Source: an uncultured Ruminococcus sp.
GTDB lineage: Bacteria > Bacillota > Clostridia > Oscillospirales > Ruminococcaceae
Direction: 5' to 3'
Assembly (NCBI GenBank): GCA_944388405.1
Contig: CALXIQ010000020.1
Span: forward strand, 1-40,731
Length of the DNA stretch: 40,731 bases
Shown here: positions 33,090-40,731 of the stretch, one piece after another
Position numbering within the stretch: the first letter of the stretch is position 1
Layout of the letters: each line of letters opens with the position of its first letter
Translations under genes and position numbers: made by a program
Notes under the pieces: generated by a model
What the model saw: only the letters and a program-made list of their open reading frames with translations
Told to the model about the DNA's origin: nothing
Databases searched by the model: none

Positions 33090-33125
33090 AAAAATCCGTT
33101 ACTGTTTGTTCAGTAGCGGATTTTT
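33090..33125 (-). terminator. Terminator after agrC
   Basis: AAAAATCCG(C/T)TACTG pairs over 15 positions with its complement (one G-U), loop 6 nt, and both arms have A/T tracts, so it works in either direction. It lies 12 bp after the agrC stop. Confidence 0.85.
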
Positions 33126-33136
33126 CAATTACATAT

Positions 33137-34453
33137 TCATTCTGACTGCGTCAGCATCATAACTTTGCAGCAGAACATATTGTCCGATTCGTAGAAGTCG
33201 CATCTGCCGTTGTATTTTTGTGCAATATCTCTGATTATCGCTGTTCCAAACCCGTGCTCACCTCTGTCCTTTTTTGTGGTAATCAGCTTTGGATTGCTGC
33301 TCAGAACTGACTCCTGAATTGAATTTCTCACAAGAAAAGTATATACATTGTCCTCCTTGTCTATCCGGAGAAAGATGCATTTTTCCATGTCGCCTGTTAT
33401 GTTTTTGCAGGCGGTCACTGCATTCTCCAGCATGTTGCTGAGCAGGTCGCACAGGTCGGAATCGCTTATCCCGTCAAAGTCAGCTACAGTTATGCAGGAT
33501 ACCTTTATGCCTAATGTGAAGGCAGTGGTAAGCTTCTCGTTTATAATGGCGTTCACTATGTCGTTGTTGGTCCTGACAAACGGTTCAGCGCGTTCTGCCT
33601 GCCGGTAATTGCTCGAAATAAATGCTTCAGCCCCATCGTATTTGCCGTCTTTTATAAGACGGTAAATCGTCGTGTATTTGTCCTTTATGTCGTGCCTTAT
33701 CTTTCTGATGGAATCATACTGAGACTGAACGTTTCCGATAAACTGCTCAAGATACTGCTCTCGTAGTTTTAACAGTTCCATTTCTTTCAACTTCTGATTC
33801 TTTATAAAAAGAGAGTGTATGATGTAGAACATTAAAAAATTAATTATTATAATAACCAGATACGACAGATTGATATAAATGCGTTCTTCAACGCTTATTT
33901 TTAAAGACAGAGTATGTATTATAGCTACCAGAACAAACGAAGTAATCAGAACCAGAACGATAGCAAACCAATCGGAAAAAGTATATTCATCGGCATATTT
34001 AAATATTTTAGCGGCAATAATAAATAATATTAAAATTGATATCTGAATAATTATTAATGCTAAAAATCTGATGGAATTTTGATTTACTACAAGCTCTGAC
34101 ACAGTTACCTTAAACAATGATGAAATAACATTAAGCTCAACAGTTGTTACAAGTAAAATTATTATTTGAGGAATTGCAACGGAAAGAATTTTTTTAATAA
34201 GATTATCTGAAAAAAAACAAAATGCAAAAGCAAAAAGGTTAAGCCAATACAATACACTGCCAAACCCCTCGAAAACCGAAAAATAATTTAAAACGGTAAC
34301 CAAAGAACCTTCTGTAAATGCAAATACTGCCCCACCGATTTTTGCGGAATTTTGTGATTTTGGAGTCAAAAATTTATATATAAACAAAGTTGCAAGAGCA
34401 CCTTGATAAAAATTGATTGATATTTCAAAAACATGCCATAATAAATTGCTCAT
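33137..34453 (-). CDS. agrC: AgrC-like sensor histidine kinase
   Basis: 438 residues. Six to seven hydrophobic segments fill residues 1-215, the peptide-sensing part. A coiled linker leads to the phosphorylated His254 in IRKIRHDIKDKYTTIYRLI. The ATP-binding part has the N-box LSNMLENAVTACKN and the G-box GEHGFGTAIIRDIA; this is the HATPase_c_5 type (GHKL) of AgrC/peptide sensors. It is expected to sense the AgrD-derived cyclic peptide. Start (ATG) overlaps the agrA stop by 4 bp (ATGA). The membrane topology supports the assignment even without a database search. Confidence 0.88.
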   Translation of the reverse strand: MSNLLWHVFEISINFYQGALATLFIYKFLTPKSQNSAKIGGAVFAFTEGSLVTVLNYFSVFEGFGSVLYWLNLFAFAFCFFSDNLIKKILSVAIPQIIILLVTTVELNVISSLFKVTVSELVVNQNSIRFLALIIIQISILILFIIAAKIFKYADEYTFSDWFAIVLVLITSFVLVAIIHTLSLKISVEERIYINLSYLVIIIINFLMFYIIHSLFIKNQKLKEMELLKLREQYLEQFIGNVQSQYDSIRKIRHDIKDKYTTIYRLIKDGKYDGAEAFISSNYRQAERAEPFVRTNNDIVNAIINEKLTTAFTLGIKVSCITVADFDGISDSDLCDLLSNMLENAVTACKNITGDMEKCIFLRIDKEDNVYTFLVRNSIQESVLSSNPKLITTKKDRGEHGFGTAIIRDIAQKYNGRCDFYESDNMFCCKVMMLTQSE

Positions 34454-35178
34454 TTCTTTCTCCTCAGATATCGGGTCAGTTTTTCATCTGCTGATTGCTT
34501 GTAATTCTTGCTCATATTCAGCCTGAAGCCATGCTTGAAAATTACTTCGTCTTTGTCTTTGTCAATATTAAAGACATGACGAAGATTTACAAGAAAGCAT
34601 TTATGTATGCGGACAAAATCATACGCCGCCAGATATTCTTCCAGCTCGCCGATATTTCCCCTGACGCTTATGGGTTCCCTTCCACAGGTATGATATATTA
34701 CATAATGCTTGCTGCTCTGGATATAATAGATGCCCTTCATCATTACGGCAACCCTGCCGGCGATTTTGTTTTCAAGCACAACAGGCATATTCTGTTTCAA
34801 TTCAATAAAAAGCTGATTTACAACGCTGTGAAGCTTGTTATCAAAAAATGAATCCCGGCTCTTGGTTATAAAATTAAGCGGTCTGAAATAAAGGCTATCG
34901 TAAACAAGCTCCGGGTGATTTGTAACAAAGATAATATAGCAGTCGCCTGAGCCTGAAATAGCCGCTGCCAGTTGAAATCCCGAAAGCTCAGGCATATCAA
35001 TATCCAAAAAAACCACATCAAACGGCTTCATATTATGATGAGCAAACAACAATTCGCTTGATAAATAGCTTTCAATTTCTATTTTCTCATCGGTCTGTGT
35101 TTCAAACTCCCGCTTTACCGCCTGAGTCATAAACTCTACAAAGTTTCTGTTATCATCGCAAATGGCTATTCTTAGCAT
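34450..35178 (-). CDS. agrA: AgrA-like response regulator with LytTR DNA-binding domain
   Basis: 242 residues from the ATG at 35178, chosen because GGAGG lies 9 bases upstream; the longer frame adds 12 unlikely residues. The receiver domain (residues 1-125) has acidic pair DD in IAICDDN and the phospho-acceptor aspartate in FDVVFLDIDMPELSG. The LytTR domain (about 140-240) has GIYYIQSSKHYVIYH, DFVRIHKCFLVNLRHV and the C-terminal KNYKQSADEKL. Such proteins bind paired 9-bp repeats spaced by 12 bp, exactly the repeat found before agrBD and at 35834-35863. Upstream is the divergent XRE gene. Confidence 0.9.
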   Translation of the reverse strand: MLRIAICDDNRNFVEFMTQAVKREFETQTDEKIEIESYLSSELLFAHHNMKPFDVVFLDIDMPELSGFQLAAAISGSGDCYIIFVTNHPELVYDSLYFRPLNFITKSRDSFFDNKLHSVVNQLFIELKQNMPVVLENKIAGRVAVMMKGIYYIQSSKHYVIYHTCGREPISVRGNIGELEEYLAAYDFVRIHKCFLVNLRHVFNIDKDKDEVIFKHGFRLNMSKNYKQSADEKLTRYLRRKK

Positions 35179-35348
35179 AACGGGCATCCTCCTTTCGATG
35201 ATGGTTATAATCAAAATGATTGTATTTAAAATATATTTTTTAGCATAAAACGACGCAAATTATATAAATCATACAAAATAACAACCTGCAAATGTATTTG
35301 TAATATAATTAAGGCATTGCAATTATGCACAAGGAGTGATTTACATTC
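35179..35348. other. Divergent promoter region between agrA and the XRE gene
   Basis: 170 bp, AT-rich. On the plus strand a TATAAT (about 35303) lies 35-45 bp before the XRE start, but no good -35 box; on the minus strand there are A/T-rich -10 candidates only. No AgrA-type box pair was found here, so agrAC may be transcribed constitutively. Confidence 0.4.
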
Positions 35349-35747
35349 ATGAAAAAGCAAAAAAATAATGTAAATGTTTTTGATGAAAATCAAAAAAGAA
35401 TAATAGCTAAAACACTGGTTAACTTGCGAGAATTAAATTTTCTCACTCAAATTGATGTAGCTAAACACCTGCATATCACATCGAGCTCTATATCACATTA
35501 CGAAAAAGGAATAACAATTCCACCAACCGAGATTGTTGTACGTCTGGCTGCATTCTATAATGTTACTACAGACTATATACTAGGCAGATGTGCAAGTAAA
35601 ACAAATCTTAACGATACGTATGCTTTAAAACTAACTGACAAAATGACTATTGGCGATGCAGTTGAGATAATGATCAATATGACTGATTCTGAAAAGGAAC
35701 ATTTAGCTTTCATTATAAAATTGATCGGCAGTCAAAAAAATCCTTAA
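35349..35747 (+). CDS. XRE-family transcriptional regulator
   Basis: 132 residues with a helix-turn-helix of the Cro/C1 type at about residues 18-75: IAKTLVNLRELNFLTQIDVAKHLHITSSSISHYEKGITIPPTEIVVRLAAFYNVTTDYILG. It has a short C-terminal helix region for dimer contacts. AAGGAG precedes the ATG by 12 bases. It is divergent from agrAC. It may repress or tune the agr locus or the unit to its right; no target site was identified. An XRE beside agr is often found in Clostridia. Confidence 0.85.
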   Translation: MKKQKNNVNVFDENQKRIIAKTLVNLRELNFLTQIDVAKHLHITSSSISHYEKGITIPPTEIVVRLAAFYNVTTDYILGRCASKTNLNDTYALKLTDKMTIGDAVEIMINMTDSEKEHLAFIIKLIGSQKNP

Positions 35748-35833
35748 CATTATAGAACCCGGACATAACAGTTTGGTTTTTTTTATTTTACCATGAATAA
35801 ATACCAAGGTCAAGTAATTTGTTTTTTTCAATG

Positions 35834-35898
35834 TTTCGTGTCAGAATGCTGCACCTTGTGCCATTTTTGTTGACTTATTGATAAAAACTTGTTAAACT
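35834..35898 (+). promoter_or_regulatory. Orphan promoter with the same AgrA-type two-box operator
   Basis: Box 1 TTTCGTGTC (35834-35842), 12 bp, box 2 CTTGTGCCA (35855-35863), 6 bp, -35 TTGACT (35870-35875), 17 bp, -10 TAAACT (35893-35898). Every spacing equals that of the agrBD promoter, and 15 bases around box 2 (CTGCACCTTGTGCCA) are identical. The promoter points right, away from agr, into a stretch without a recognised gene. Confidence 0.85.
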
Positions 35899-35904
35899 AG
35901 ACAT

Positions 35905-36175
35905 ATATGATACCGTTGTGGTTCAGATTTCGGAATAAATATGTGTATTGTGAGATTTATTTTGTGGAGAGGATGTTTTTGAAAGCAATAAATTGATAAG
36001 CTGTGAACTGAATTTCATCGGATGCAAAAAATGTCTATAATTGTGCGTACAAATAAACATTTATTCACTAAAGGCTTAACCAATAATCTTTAGATGTGCT
36101 GACTTGGCAAACAACAATTAAAAATCCGGGAGTATAACAACGCTTTTAAAGCCTAAAGTTATACTCCTTTTTTTT
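35905..36175 (+). ncRNA. Candidate agr-controlled RNA (RNAIII-like output)
   Basis: Transcription from the boxed promoter should start near 35905 and end at the strong terminator 36129-36175, giving about 270 nt. No conserved protein is encoded. Two small frames exist: a 29-codon frame from ATG 35907, which would be leaderless, and a 5-codon frame (TTG 35979) behind GGAGAGG. In S. aureus the P3 promoter of agr makes RNAIII, a regulatory RNA that also encodes a short toxin; this unit has the same position in the circuit, but no sequence similarity is claimed. Confidence 0.6.
36129..36175 (+). terminator. Strong terminator of the candidate RNA
   Basis: GGAGTATAAC and GTTATACTCC form a perfect 10-bp stem with an inner GCTTT/AAAGC pair, followed by eight T. 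Confidence 0.9.
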
Positions 36176-36177
36176 AT

Positions 36178-36216
36178 CAGACTTTTCAGTTTTAAAAGCA
36201 GAAAGGTCTGTTTTTT
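36178..36216 (+). terminator. Second tandem terminator
   Basis: CAGACTTTTC pairs with GAAAGGTCTG (one G-U) and six T follow. It backs up the first terminator 3 bp upstream. Confidence 0.8.
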
Positions 36217-36268
36217 ATGCCCATTTTTAAATGCTGGCAAACATACATGGCAAGATACCCATAGCCTT

Positions 36269-36298
36269 CGTTTTGATTCAAAAAAAGTAATCAAAACG
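36269..36298 (+). promoter_or_regulatory. Hairpin touching the ribosome site of the sigma-like gene
   Basis: CGTTTTGATT and AATCAAAACG form a 10-bp stem; its last G (36298) is the first base of GGAGGT. Folding could limit ribosome access. This suggests translational control but is not proven. Confidence 0.5.
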
Positions 36299-36309
36299 GA
36301 GGTAAAAAA

Positions 36310-36732
36310 ATGAACAGAAAAAAAGTGAGTGTGTATGACGCAGCGAGTAAAAATTATCAGGAAGTGGAAGTCAGCGACGAGGTCTATACATATTACAAAC
36401 GAACCGAATGGGCTATCAAAAATAACGATAAATCATTCTATGATCATGAGATACAGTTTTCAATGCTGCGTGGCAGTTCTGATGGAGCTTCTGAGAATTT
36501 CCACGAGTTTATTGTCAATGAAAATACAGCAGAAAAACGCATTATGTCAGAACAGCTGAAAAAGGCATTGAAAATGCTGCCTTCAAAAGACAGAGAACTT
36601 ATTGACATGCTGTTCTATAAAGAAATGACTGAACGTGAATGTGCAGCATTTTATGGCATAAGTCAGAAAAATATCAACAAAAAGAAGCAACGAATTTTGA
36701 GCAAGATTCACAAACTTTTGGAACAAACATAA
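36310..36732 (+). CDS. Sigma-70 region 4-like protein
   Basis: 140 residues. The C-terminal half has the region 4 helix-turn-helix: ALKMLPSKDRELIDMLFYKEMTERECAAFYGISQKNINKKKQRILSKI is spread over about residues 88-136, with the recognition helix near YGISQKN. No region 2 is present, so it is not a complete sigma factor. Such short proteins are standard in Firmicutes conjugative elements, where they regulate the recombination genes. GGAGGT is 6 bases before the ATG and partly held in a hairpin. Two terminators separate it from the agr-linked RNA. Confidence 0.75.
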   Translation: MNRKKVSVYDAASKNYQEVEVSDEVYTYYKRTEWAIKNNDKSFYDHEIQFSMLRGSSDGASENFHEFIVNENTAEKRIMSEQLKKALKMLPSKDRELIDMLFYKEMTERECAAFYGISQKNINKKKQRILSKIHKLLEQT

Positions 36733-37235
36733 ATTCGGGGGTATCAAAAGCCGTACTTTTTACCCTATACAAGTGGAAGGAATATTTCCATAGCATCTTG
36801 ACAACAGAATAACAGCATCGGGAAAACGTTAATCCTGCGGCCGGTATAAATCTCGGTAGCCAAATGTGATGTCCGCCAAGACCTTTTAAAAGTAAAAAGC
36901 GAGCGAAAAAGACAAGTCACAGACCTTTGAACAGCTTTCAAAGTTGGCGATGAAACGCAGGAGGATAATGATACTTCCGTCCAGCCACAGACTCAAGCAA
37001 TGGGGGCGGCTCTGAGAGAACCTCAGAGGGATGAGATGTCCATGAGATGAATACGCTGTTCATCGTTTCCGAGGCTTAGATGATAAAAACACAAACGTCC
37101 GAAAATTGAATCGGACGAAGGCAAAACGAAATTAAGTTGTTCCGCACTGTTTTTTGCGGTGCGGATATAACTCAAAGGCAGGAGAGTTTTTCCTGTCTTT
37201 GAGCTATATATACATTAAAGAACGGAGGAAATAGC
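36733..37235 (+). other. Hairpin-rich noncoding stretch
   Basis: 500 bp with no long gene but several good hairpins: CTCTGAG/CTCAGAG near 37010-37028, CGTCCGA/TCGGACG near 37097-37118, TCCGCAC/GTGCGGA near 37140-37164, and CTCAAAGGCAGG/CCTGTCTTTGAG near 37171-37203. Such a series suggests a structured RNA, a replication origin or a remnant of an element end. I could not match it to a known RNA family. Confidence 0.5.
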
Positions 37236-37337
37236 TTGTTGAATGAAAAGGACTTTTCGGATGGGGAAAGAATCCGAAAGAAGCTTCTGAAAATGAAAAG
37301 AAAAAAGTTCAAAAACAAAAACATTGATGATATATAA
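37236..37337 (+). CDS. Possible 33-residue basic peptide
   Basis: TTG start with GGAGG 7 bases upstream, placed right after the last hairpin of the stretch. The product (starting LNEKDFSDGERIRKKLLK) is very basic in its second half, so it could bind nucleic acid. No family recognised. The 250 bp that follow (37338-37604) show no supported gene. Confidence 0.4.
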   Translation: MLNEKDFSDGERIRKKLLKMKRKKFKNKNIDDI

Positions 37338-37604
37338 ATGCTGTTCTCGTCCTAAAAGGATGGCCTTAAAAGCTTTCGTGAGATGAAAGGTCTTGGAATC
37401 ACAGTATATGATATGTTGAGAAAGAGTATATTAAGATAGCACGCATTTGATTTTTACACCAAATACAGGGTTATTTTCTTTGATATTTCACTATATCTAT
37501 CTTGTTGTTTCTTTGTGTATCTTGACACAGCACTTTGTGCCTTGTCGCTTGTTTGTCGCTTAAATCCGCAAGGGGATATTAAAGGATATTAGTTGATATG
37601 GGGC

Positions 37605-39851
37605 TTAATCTGATAGATTAGCTATGTCCTGCGAAAGTTGCTCCTGCGCCTTTTTGTATTTTTCTTGAAGTGTCAGAAAATCTTTCAACTTTGTTTGAAC
37701 AAAATCTTTCTGTTCTTTATATGGGATATAATCAATGTAATAGTCCTTAAACATATCTGGCGATATGGTCAGCTTAGACGTTCCATCTGCTAAGTCTGAA
37801 ACAATCTGTTTGCGTATAGAGGCAAAATAGCAATTGTAAAACTCTAAGTCAATCGGATGTTTTGGGTCATCCTTGTTTGTTAAGACAAGGCACAAATTGC
37901 TTGCAATGAATTTTCCGTTAACATAGTGGCTGCGCCCTAAAGAACCTGCTGCGCTAACTGCATACACAATCGCTTCTGTATCAAGGGCGTATTCTGTATG
38001 TGTTTTCCATTCTTCGCTTGCTGTCACAAACGGATAATCCCCGTCAATGTTGCTTTCGCTTGCCAGTGTCCCTTTAGTTATGTGAAATAGCGAGCCAATT
38101 TTTACCATTTCATAGTTACTATTACGCCGAGTCTGTACACCTGCACAATTCAACACGCCGTCCTTATATATCTTCTTCTTTTGACAAACTCCCGGTATTT
38201 CTTTTGAGTTGAATATTGCGTCTAAAATAGTGTCCTCTATTTCAGACCATGTGCCGTTTTTATCAATACGCCCTTTGTGCTGAATGCTTACAAAGCCGTC
38301 ATCATCAAGATTATAGAAAAGCACATCGTCAGATTGAATGTGCGGTGTTTTTGTAAAACCGAAAATAGAGGTGTTCACAGTTCGCTTTTGCTCTGAAAAC
38401 AACTTGTTAGGCATTTTAATAACATACTCCAATTTTGCCATAGACAAAACCTTTTCTGTCAATCCTCCTTGATTATGGGTCATAGTAGGCGTAGGCATGA
38501 TAATAACAAGTTTCCCACCGGGTTCAAGATAATTCAATGCCTGAATAGTAAACTTTATGGGATTGTTGTTTTCATACGGTGGATTGATAATAACCCTTGT
38601 AGGTTTCATTCCGCGTATGTAATCCAATAGTTCTTTGTCGTTGTTATTGACAATACCGCCTTGTGTTTCGTCAAGCAAGCTACTCCTGTATAACAAATTA
38701 GTTCTGCCGTCACCGTGCAGGAACATATTTGAACACGCAAGAGCGAAAAGAACAGAGTCGATTTCAAAGCCTATAAGTTGCGTTTCTTTGATTTTAGTAA
38801 TTGTATCCTCGTCGCCTTTAGCAAGTGCAATCATTGTTTCCATAGCTTCCATGAGAAAGCCACCGGAACCCGCACAAGTATCTAATACAACGTCATTTAC
38901 AGATAGACGTGCCAAACGGACCATAAGTTCTTTTATATGGTCAGGGGTTAAGATTATGTTCTTGTTATCCACTTTTCCCGCACGGGATAGAAATATTTTA
39001 TATGCACGCCCTAAAATATCCTGCTTTTCTTCGTTTTGAAAAGGATAGAATATCTTTTCTTCAATAATGCCTATGATTTTCTTGTATTCATCAAGTGTAT
39101 AGTCGATATTTTTAATAAACGAAAATTTATCACGCCAGCTAAACTCTTTTGAAAGATTGTTAATTTTGCTTTCAAGTTCTGTCGTGATTGCTTCAAGGAT
39201 AGCTTTATTTAGATTATGTGCTTCAAGAACTGTTGCTTTTGTTGTCGCAACTTCCTGTTTTGATGGGGCTTGAATGTTCTTATAAGTGCTTCTAAAATTG
39301 TTATTCTTCAAAGCGATCATAAGACCAGAAAAAAACAAGCTACGGTCGGTATCACGAACCTTATTGTTATCATTAAACCGTTTATTCAAGTCCTTTAATA
39401 CTGTTATAAGGGCTTCAGTTGTTACGCTCTCGCCGTATTTCGTTTTAACATACTGCTTTTTAATTGCGGGAATAGAAAGCAGGGTGTTTTCCTGTGGGAA
39501 TAACTTTATTTCGGTCATTCCCATAAGTTTTAGATAATACGTCACACGTATATTTTCCCTTGATTGCCCAGTCACACTAATACCGATAATATCTTTGTGT
39601 ATCTTATTGTTTATCATGTAATATTGTACTTCGTCCTGCGCTGCGGCATGATCTGTCGCTTTTGCTTCAACCACTATACAATAATCACCGCTATCGCAGA
39701 AAAAATCAGGATAGCCGCTATATGAAGTACCTTTTTTGGATGTAAAACCATATCCGGACGGAATGGCAGATTTTTCTATAAATGCATTGGCCCCATAAAA
39801 ATCACGAAAAAGGTTTTCGGTAACCGTTTCGCTAACTTTCTTTCTTGCCAT
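37605..39851 (-). CDS. Single-chain restriction-modification-specificity enzyme (type IIG-like)
   Basis: 748 residues with three parts in one chain. Residues 1-130 form a PD-(D/E)xK nuclease: P48-D49 in SGYPDFF and E62-A63-K64 in YCIVVEAKA. Residues about 230-560 are an N6-adenine methyltransferase of the HsdM type with the AdoMet loop DTCAGSGGFLMEAME near 324 and NPPYENNNP near 422. Residues about 580-748 are one HsdS-type specificity region with the ending LTLQEKYKKAQEQLSQDI. It should cut and methylate a target read by a single recognition domain. Fusing these makes defence portable. It follows the XRE gene with 1 bp between stop and start. Confidence 0.85.
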   Translation of the reverse strand: MARKKVSETVTENLFRDFYGANAFIEKSAIPSGYGFTSKKGTSYSGYPDFFCDSGDYCIVVEAKATDHAAAQDEVQYYMINNKIHKDIIGISVTGQSRENIRVTYYLKLMGMTEIKLFPQENTLLSIPAIKKQYVKTKYGESVTTEALITVLKDLNKRFNDNNKVRDTDRSLFFSGLMIALKNNNFRSTYKNIQAPSKQEVATTKATVLEAHNLNKAILEAITTELESKINNLSKEFSWRDKFSFIKNIDYTLDEYKKIIGIIEEKIFYPFQNEEKQDILGRAYKIFLSRAGKVDNKNIILTPDHIKELMVRLARLSVNDVVLDTCAGSGGFLMEAMETMIALAKGDEDTITKIKETQLIGFEIDSVLFALACSNMFLHGDGRTNLLYRSSLLDETQGGIVNNNDKELLDYIRGMKPTRVIINPPYENNNPIKFTIQALNYLEPGGKLVIIMPTPTMTHNQGGLTEKVLSMAKLEYVIKMPNKLFSEQKRTVNTSIFGFTKTPHIQSDDVLFYNLDDDGFVSIQHKGRIDKNGTWSEIEDTILDAIFNSKEIPGVCQKKKIYKDGVLNCAGVQTRRNSNYEMVKIGSLFHITKGTLASESNIDGDYPFVTASEEWKTHTEYALDTEAIVYAVSAAGSLGRSHYVNGKFIASNLCLVLTNKDDPKHPIDLEFYNCYFASIRKQIVSDLADGTSKLTISPDMFKDYYIDYIPYKEQKDFVQTKLKDFLTLQEKYKKAQEQLSQDIANLSD

Positions 39852-39852
39852 A

Positions 39853-40074
39853 TCATTTGCCGCCTTTCTCTGCGCCGCCGTTTATCTCCACTATATCATC
39901 AAGTGTACAGACCAACGCGACACAGATTTTTGCTAAACTGTCCATTGCAACGGGTTCATCTTTGCCCATTTCGGCAAGTATGTTTGTACTGATACCCGCC
40001 TGTTTTCGCATTTCCGTTCTCGTAATGCCTTTATAAATCAATAGTTTCCATAGCTTATTACAGCTGTACGTCAT
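39853..40074 (-). CDS. XRE-type (YozG-like) regulator of the restriction enzyme
   Basis: About 73 residues from the ATG at 40074, which has GGAGGGTGAACTT upstream; the longer frame is unlikely. It is almost only a helix-turn-helix: LWKLLIYKGITRTEMRKQAGISTNIL with a C-terminal CTLDDIVEI typical of the YozG/HTH_26 family. Such genes directly before a nuclease gene usually act as controllers that delay the nuclease after entry into a new cell. TGA-T-ATG joins it to the nuclease gene. Confidence 0.8.
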   Translation of the reverse strand: MTYSCNKLWKLLIYKGITRTEMRKQAGISTNILAEMGKDEPVAMDSLAKICVALVCTLDDIVEINGGAEKGGK

Positions 40075-40159
40075 AAGTTCACCCTCCGAAACACCCTGAA
40101 AACGCACAAAATATTACAAGATATATTATAGCACACATTGCGGCAAATTTCAATACACC

Positions 40160-40731
40160 CTGTAAGCATGATATTAAAGCAAGAATGTAAGCTGGGGCAA
40201 GGAGAAAGCCTGTCGGGAGGGTAAGGTGCCGTTTCAGTATAAATATCTGCTGGGCTACAAAAAGGGAGCGGAGGGAAAGCGTGTGGCTTAAAGGCGAAGT
40301 ACAGAGAATTCTCAAAAATGAGAAATATGTCGGCGACGCACTGCTTCAAAAGACGTACACGGTGGACTGCATAACTCACAAGGTAGTGAAAAATCACGGC
40401 GAACGTCCCATGTATCTGGTGACAGACAATCATACGCCAATTGTTGACCGTGATACATTTAACCGTGTGCAACAGGAGTTTGCAAGGCGTAATTCCAAGC
40501 GAAAGATAAGCGATAAGACAAAAACCGAACAGGGTAGGTACAGCGGCAAATGCGGAACACCCTATCGCAGAATCACCTGGACGGCAGGCGGCAAAAAGCA
40601 AATCGTCTGGCGGTGCATAAGTCGTCTTGAGCACGGCAAGAAGTACTGCCCTGATTCACCCACGATTAATGAGGAAAAACTGCACAAGGCGATAATTCAC
40701 GCCATAAATAACTATTACTCCTGCCGAGATG
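40160..40731 (+). pseudogene. Remnant of a large serine recombinase, cut by the window end
   Basis: Pieces read as the middle of a transposon-type recombinase: SKNVSWGKEKACREGKVPFQ and YKYLLGYKKGAEGK at about 40160-40268, then, after an internal deletion and frame change, VWLKGEVQRILKNEKYVGDA onward through the zinc-ribbon part (YSGKCGTPYRRITW) to 40731. The N-terminal catalytic domain is absent. It once might have moved the element. No translation start belongs to it. The bordering 40075-40159 holds nothing else. Confidence 0.7.

Noticed and set aside
37511..37541. CTTTGTGTA and CTTTGTGCC pair resembling the agr boxes
   Set aside because: The spacing is 22 rather than 21 bp, there is no TTGAC box 6 bp later and no -10 box, so it is probably chance.
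40071..40634. 187-residue minus-strand ORF at the right end
   Set aside because: It is antisense to recombinase sequence with recognisable motifs and has an unlikely composition.
1..40731. CRISPR array
   Set aside because: No run of regularly spaced direct repeats with variable spacers and no cas genes were seen.

Overview
The window looks like part of the chromosome of a gut-type Clostridia, most likely Ruminococcus or another Oscillospiraceae. The evidence is the 5S rRNA and tRNA types, the AT-leaning coding sequence, strong AGGAGG-type ribosome sites, and conjugation genes of the MobP3/VirB4/PrgI kind usual in that group. The genus is inferred, not proven.

Layout. (1) 1-600: a 5S rRNA gene and four tRNA genes (Lys, Glu, Met, Trp) that close an rRNA operon. 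(2) 970-6641: left part of an integrative conjugative element, with a cytosine-5 methyltransferase, small accessory genes, an Api92-like protein, a Dam-type adenine methyltransferase and a DUF4417 protein. (3) 6714-8676: a broken surface protein (signal peptide, NlpC/P60, Cna_B repeats). (4) 8640-10868: an ABC-exporter cassette with its own promoter and terminator, sitting between two truncated element genes. (5) 10869-19093: conjugation module with a truncated toprim protein, coupling ATPase, TrbL-like channel, PrgI-like protein, a VirB4 ATPase destroyed by a palindromic element, a cell-wall hydrolase and a candidate oriT. (6) 19116-23475: MobP3 relaxase with a long Sel1-repeat tail, then relaxase and resolvase fragments. 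(7) 23874-31070, minus strand: a RiPP (ribosomal peptide) cluster with a SPASM radical SAM maturase, an acyl carrier protein, a 46-residue Cys-containing precursor, a subtilase fused to a P-loop domain, an acyl-carrier-related protein, an ABC exporter and a C39-like protein. (8) 31178-31985: a decayed IS5-family element. (9) 32148-35178, minus strand: a complete agr-type quorum-sensing locus (agrD, agrB, agrC, agrA). (10) 35349-36732: an XRE regulator, an orphan promoter with a short transcription unit, and a sigma-like gene. (11) 36733-40074: a hairpin-rich noncoding stretch, then a single-chain restriction-modification-specificity enzyme with an XRE regulator. (12) 40160-40731: a decayed large serine recombinase cut by the window end.

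Main result. The agrBD promoter and an orphan rightward promoter 3 kb away share the same two-box operator: TTTCGTGYC, 12 bp, CTTGTGCCA, 6 bp, then a -35 box. The boxes repeat every 21 bp, the geometry of AgrA (LytTR) sites. The orphan promoter feeds a unit of about 270 nt that ends at a strong terminator and holds no conserved gene, so it could be an RNAIII-like output RNA of this agr system. This resembles the S. aureus P2/P3 layout and was deduced from sequence alone. A RiPP cluster lies next to the circuit, but its promoter has different repeats (TTGTAT), so direct control by AgrA is not supported.

The conjugative element appears decayed: VirB4 has lost its Walker A region, and the surface protein, toprim, resolvase and recombinase genes are all broken.
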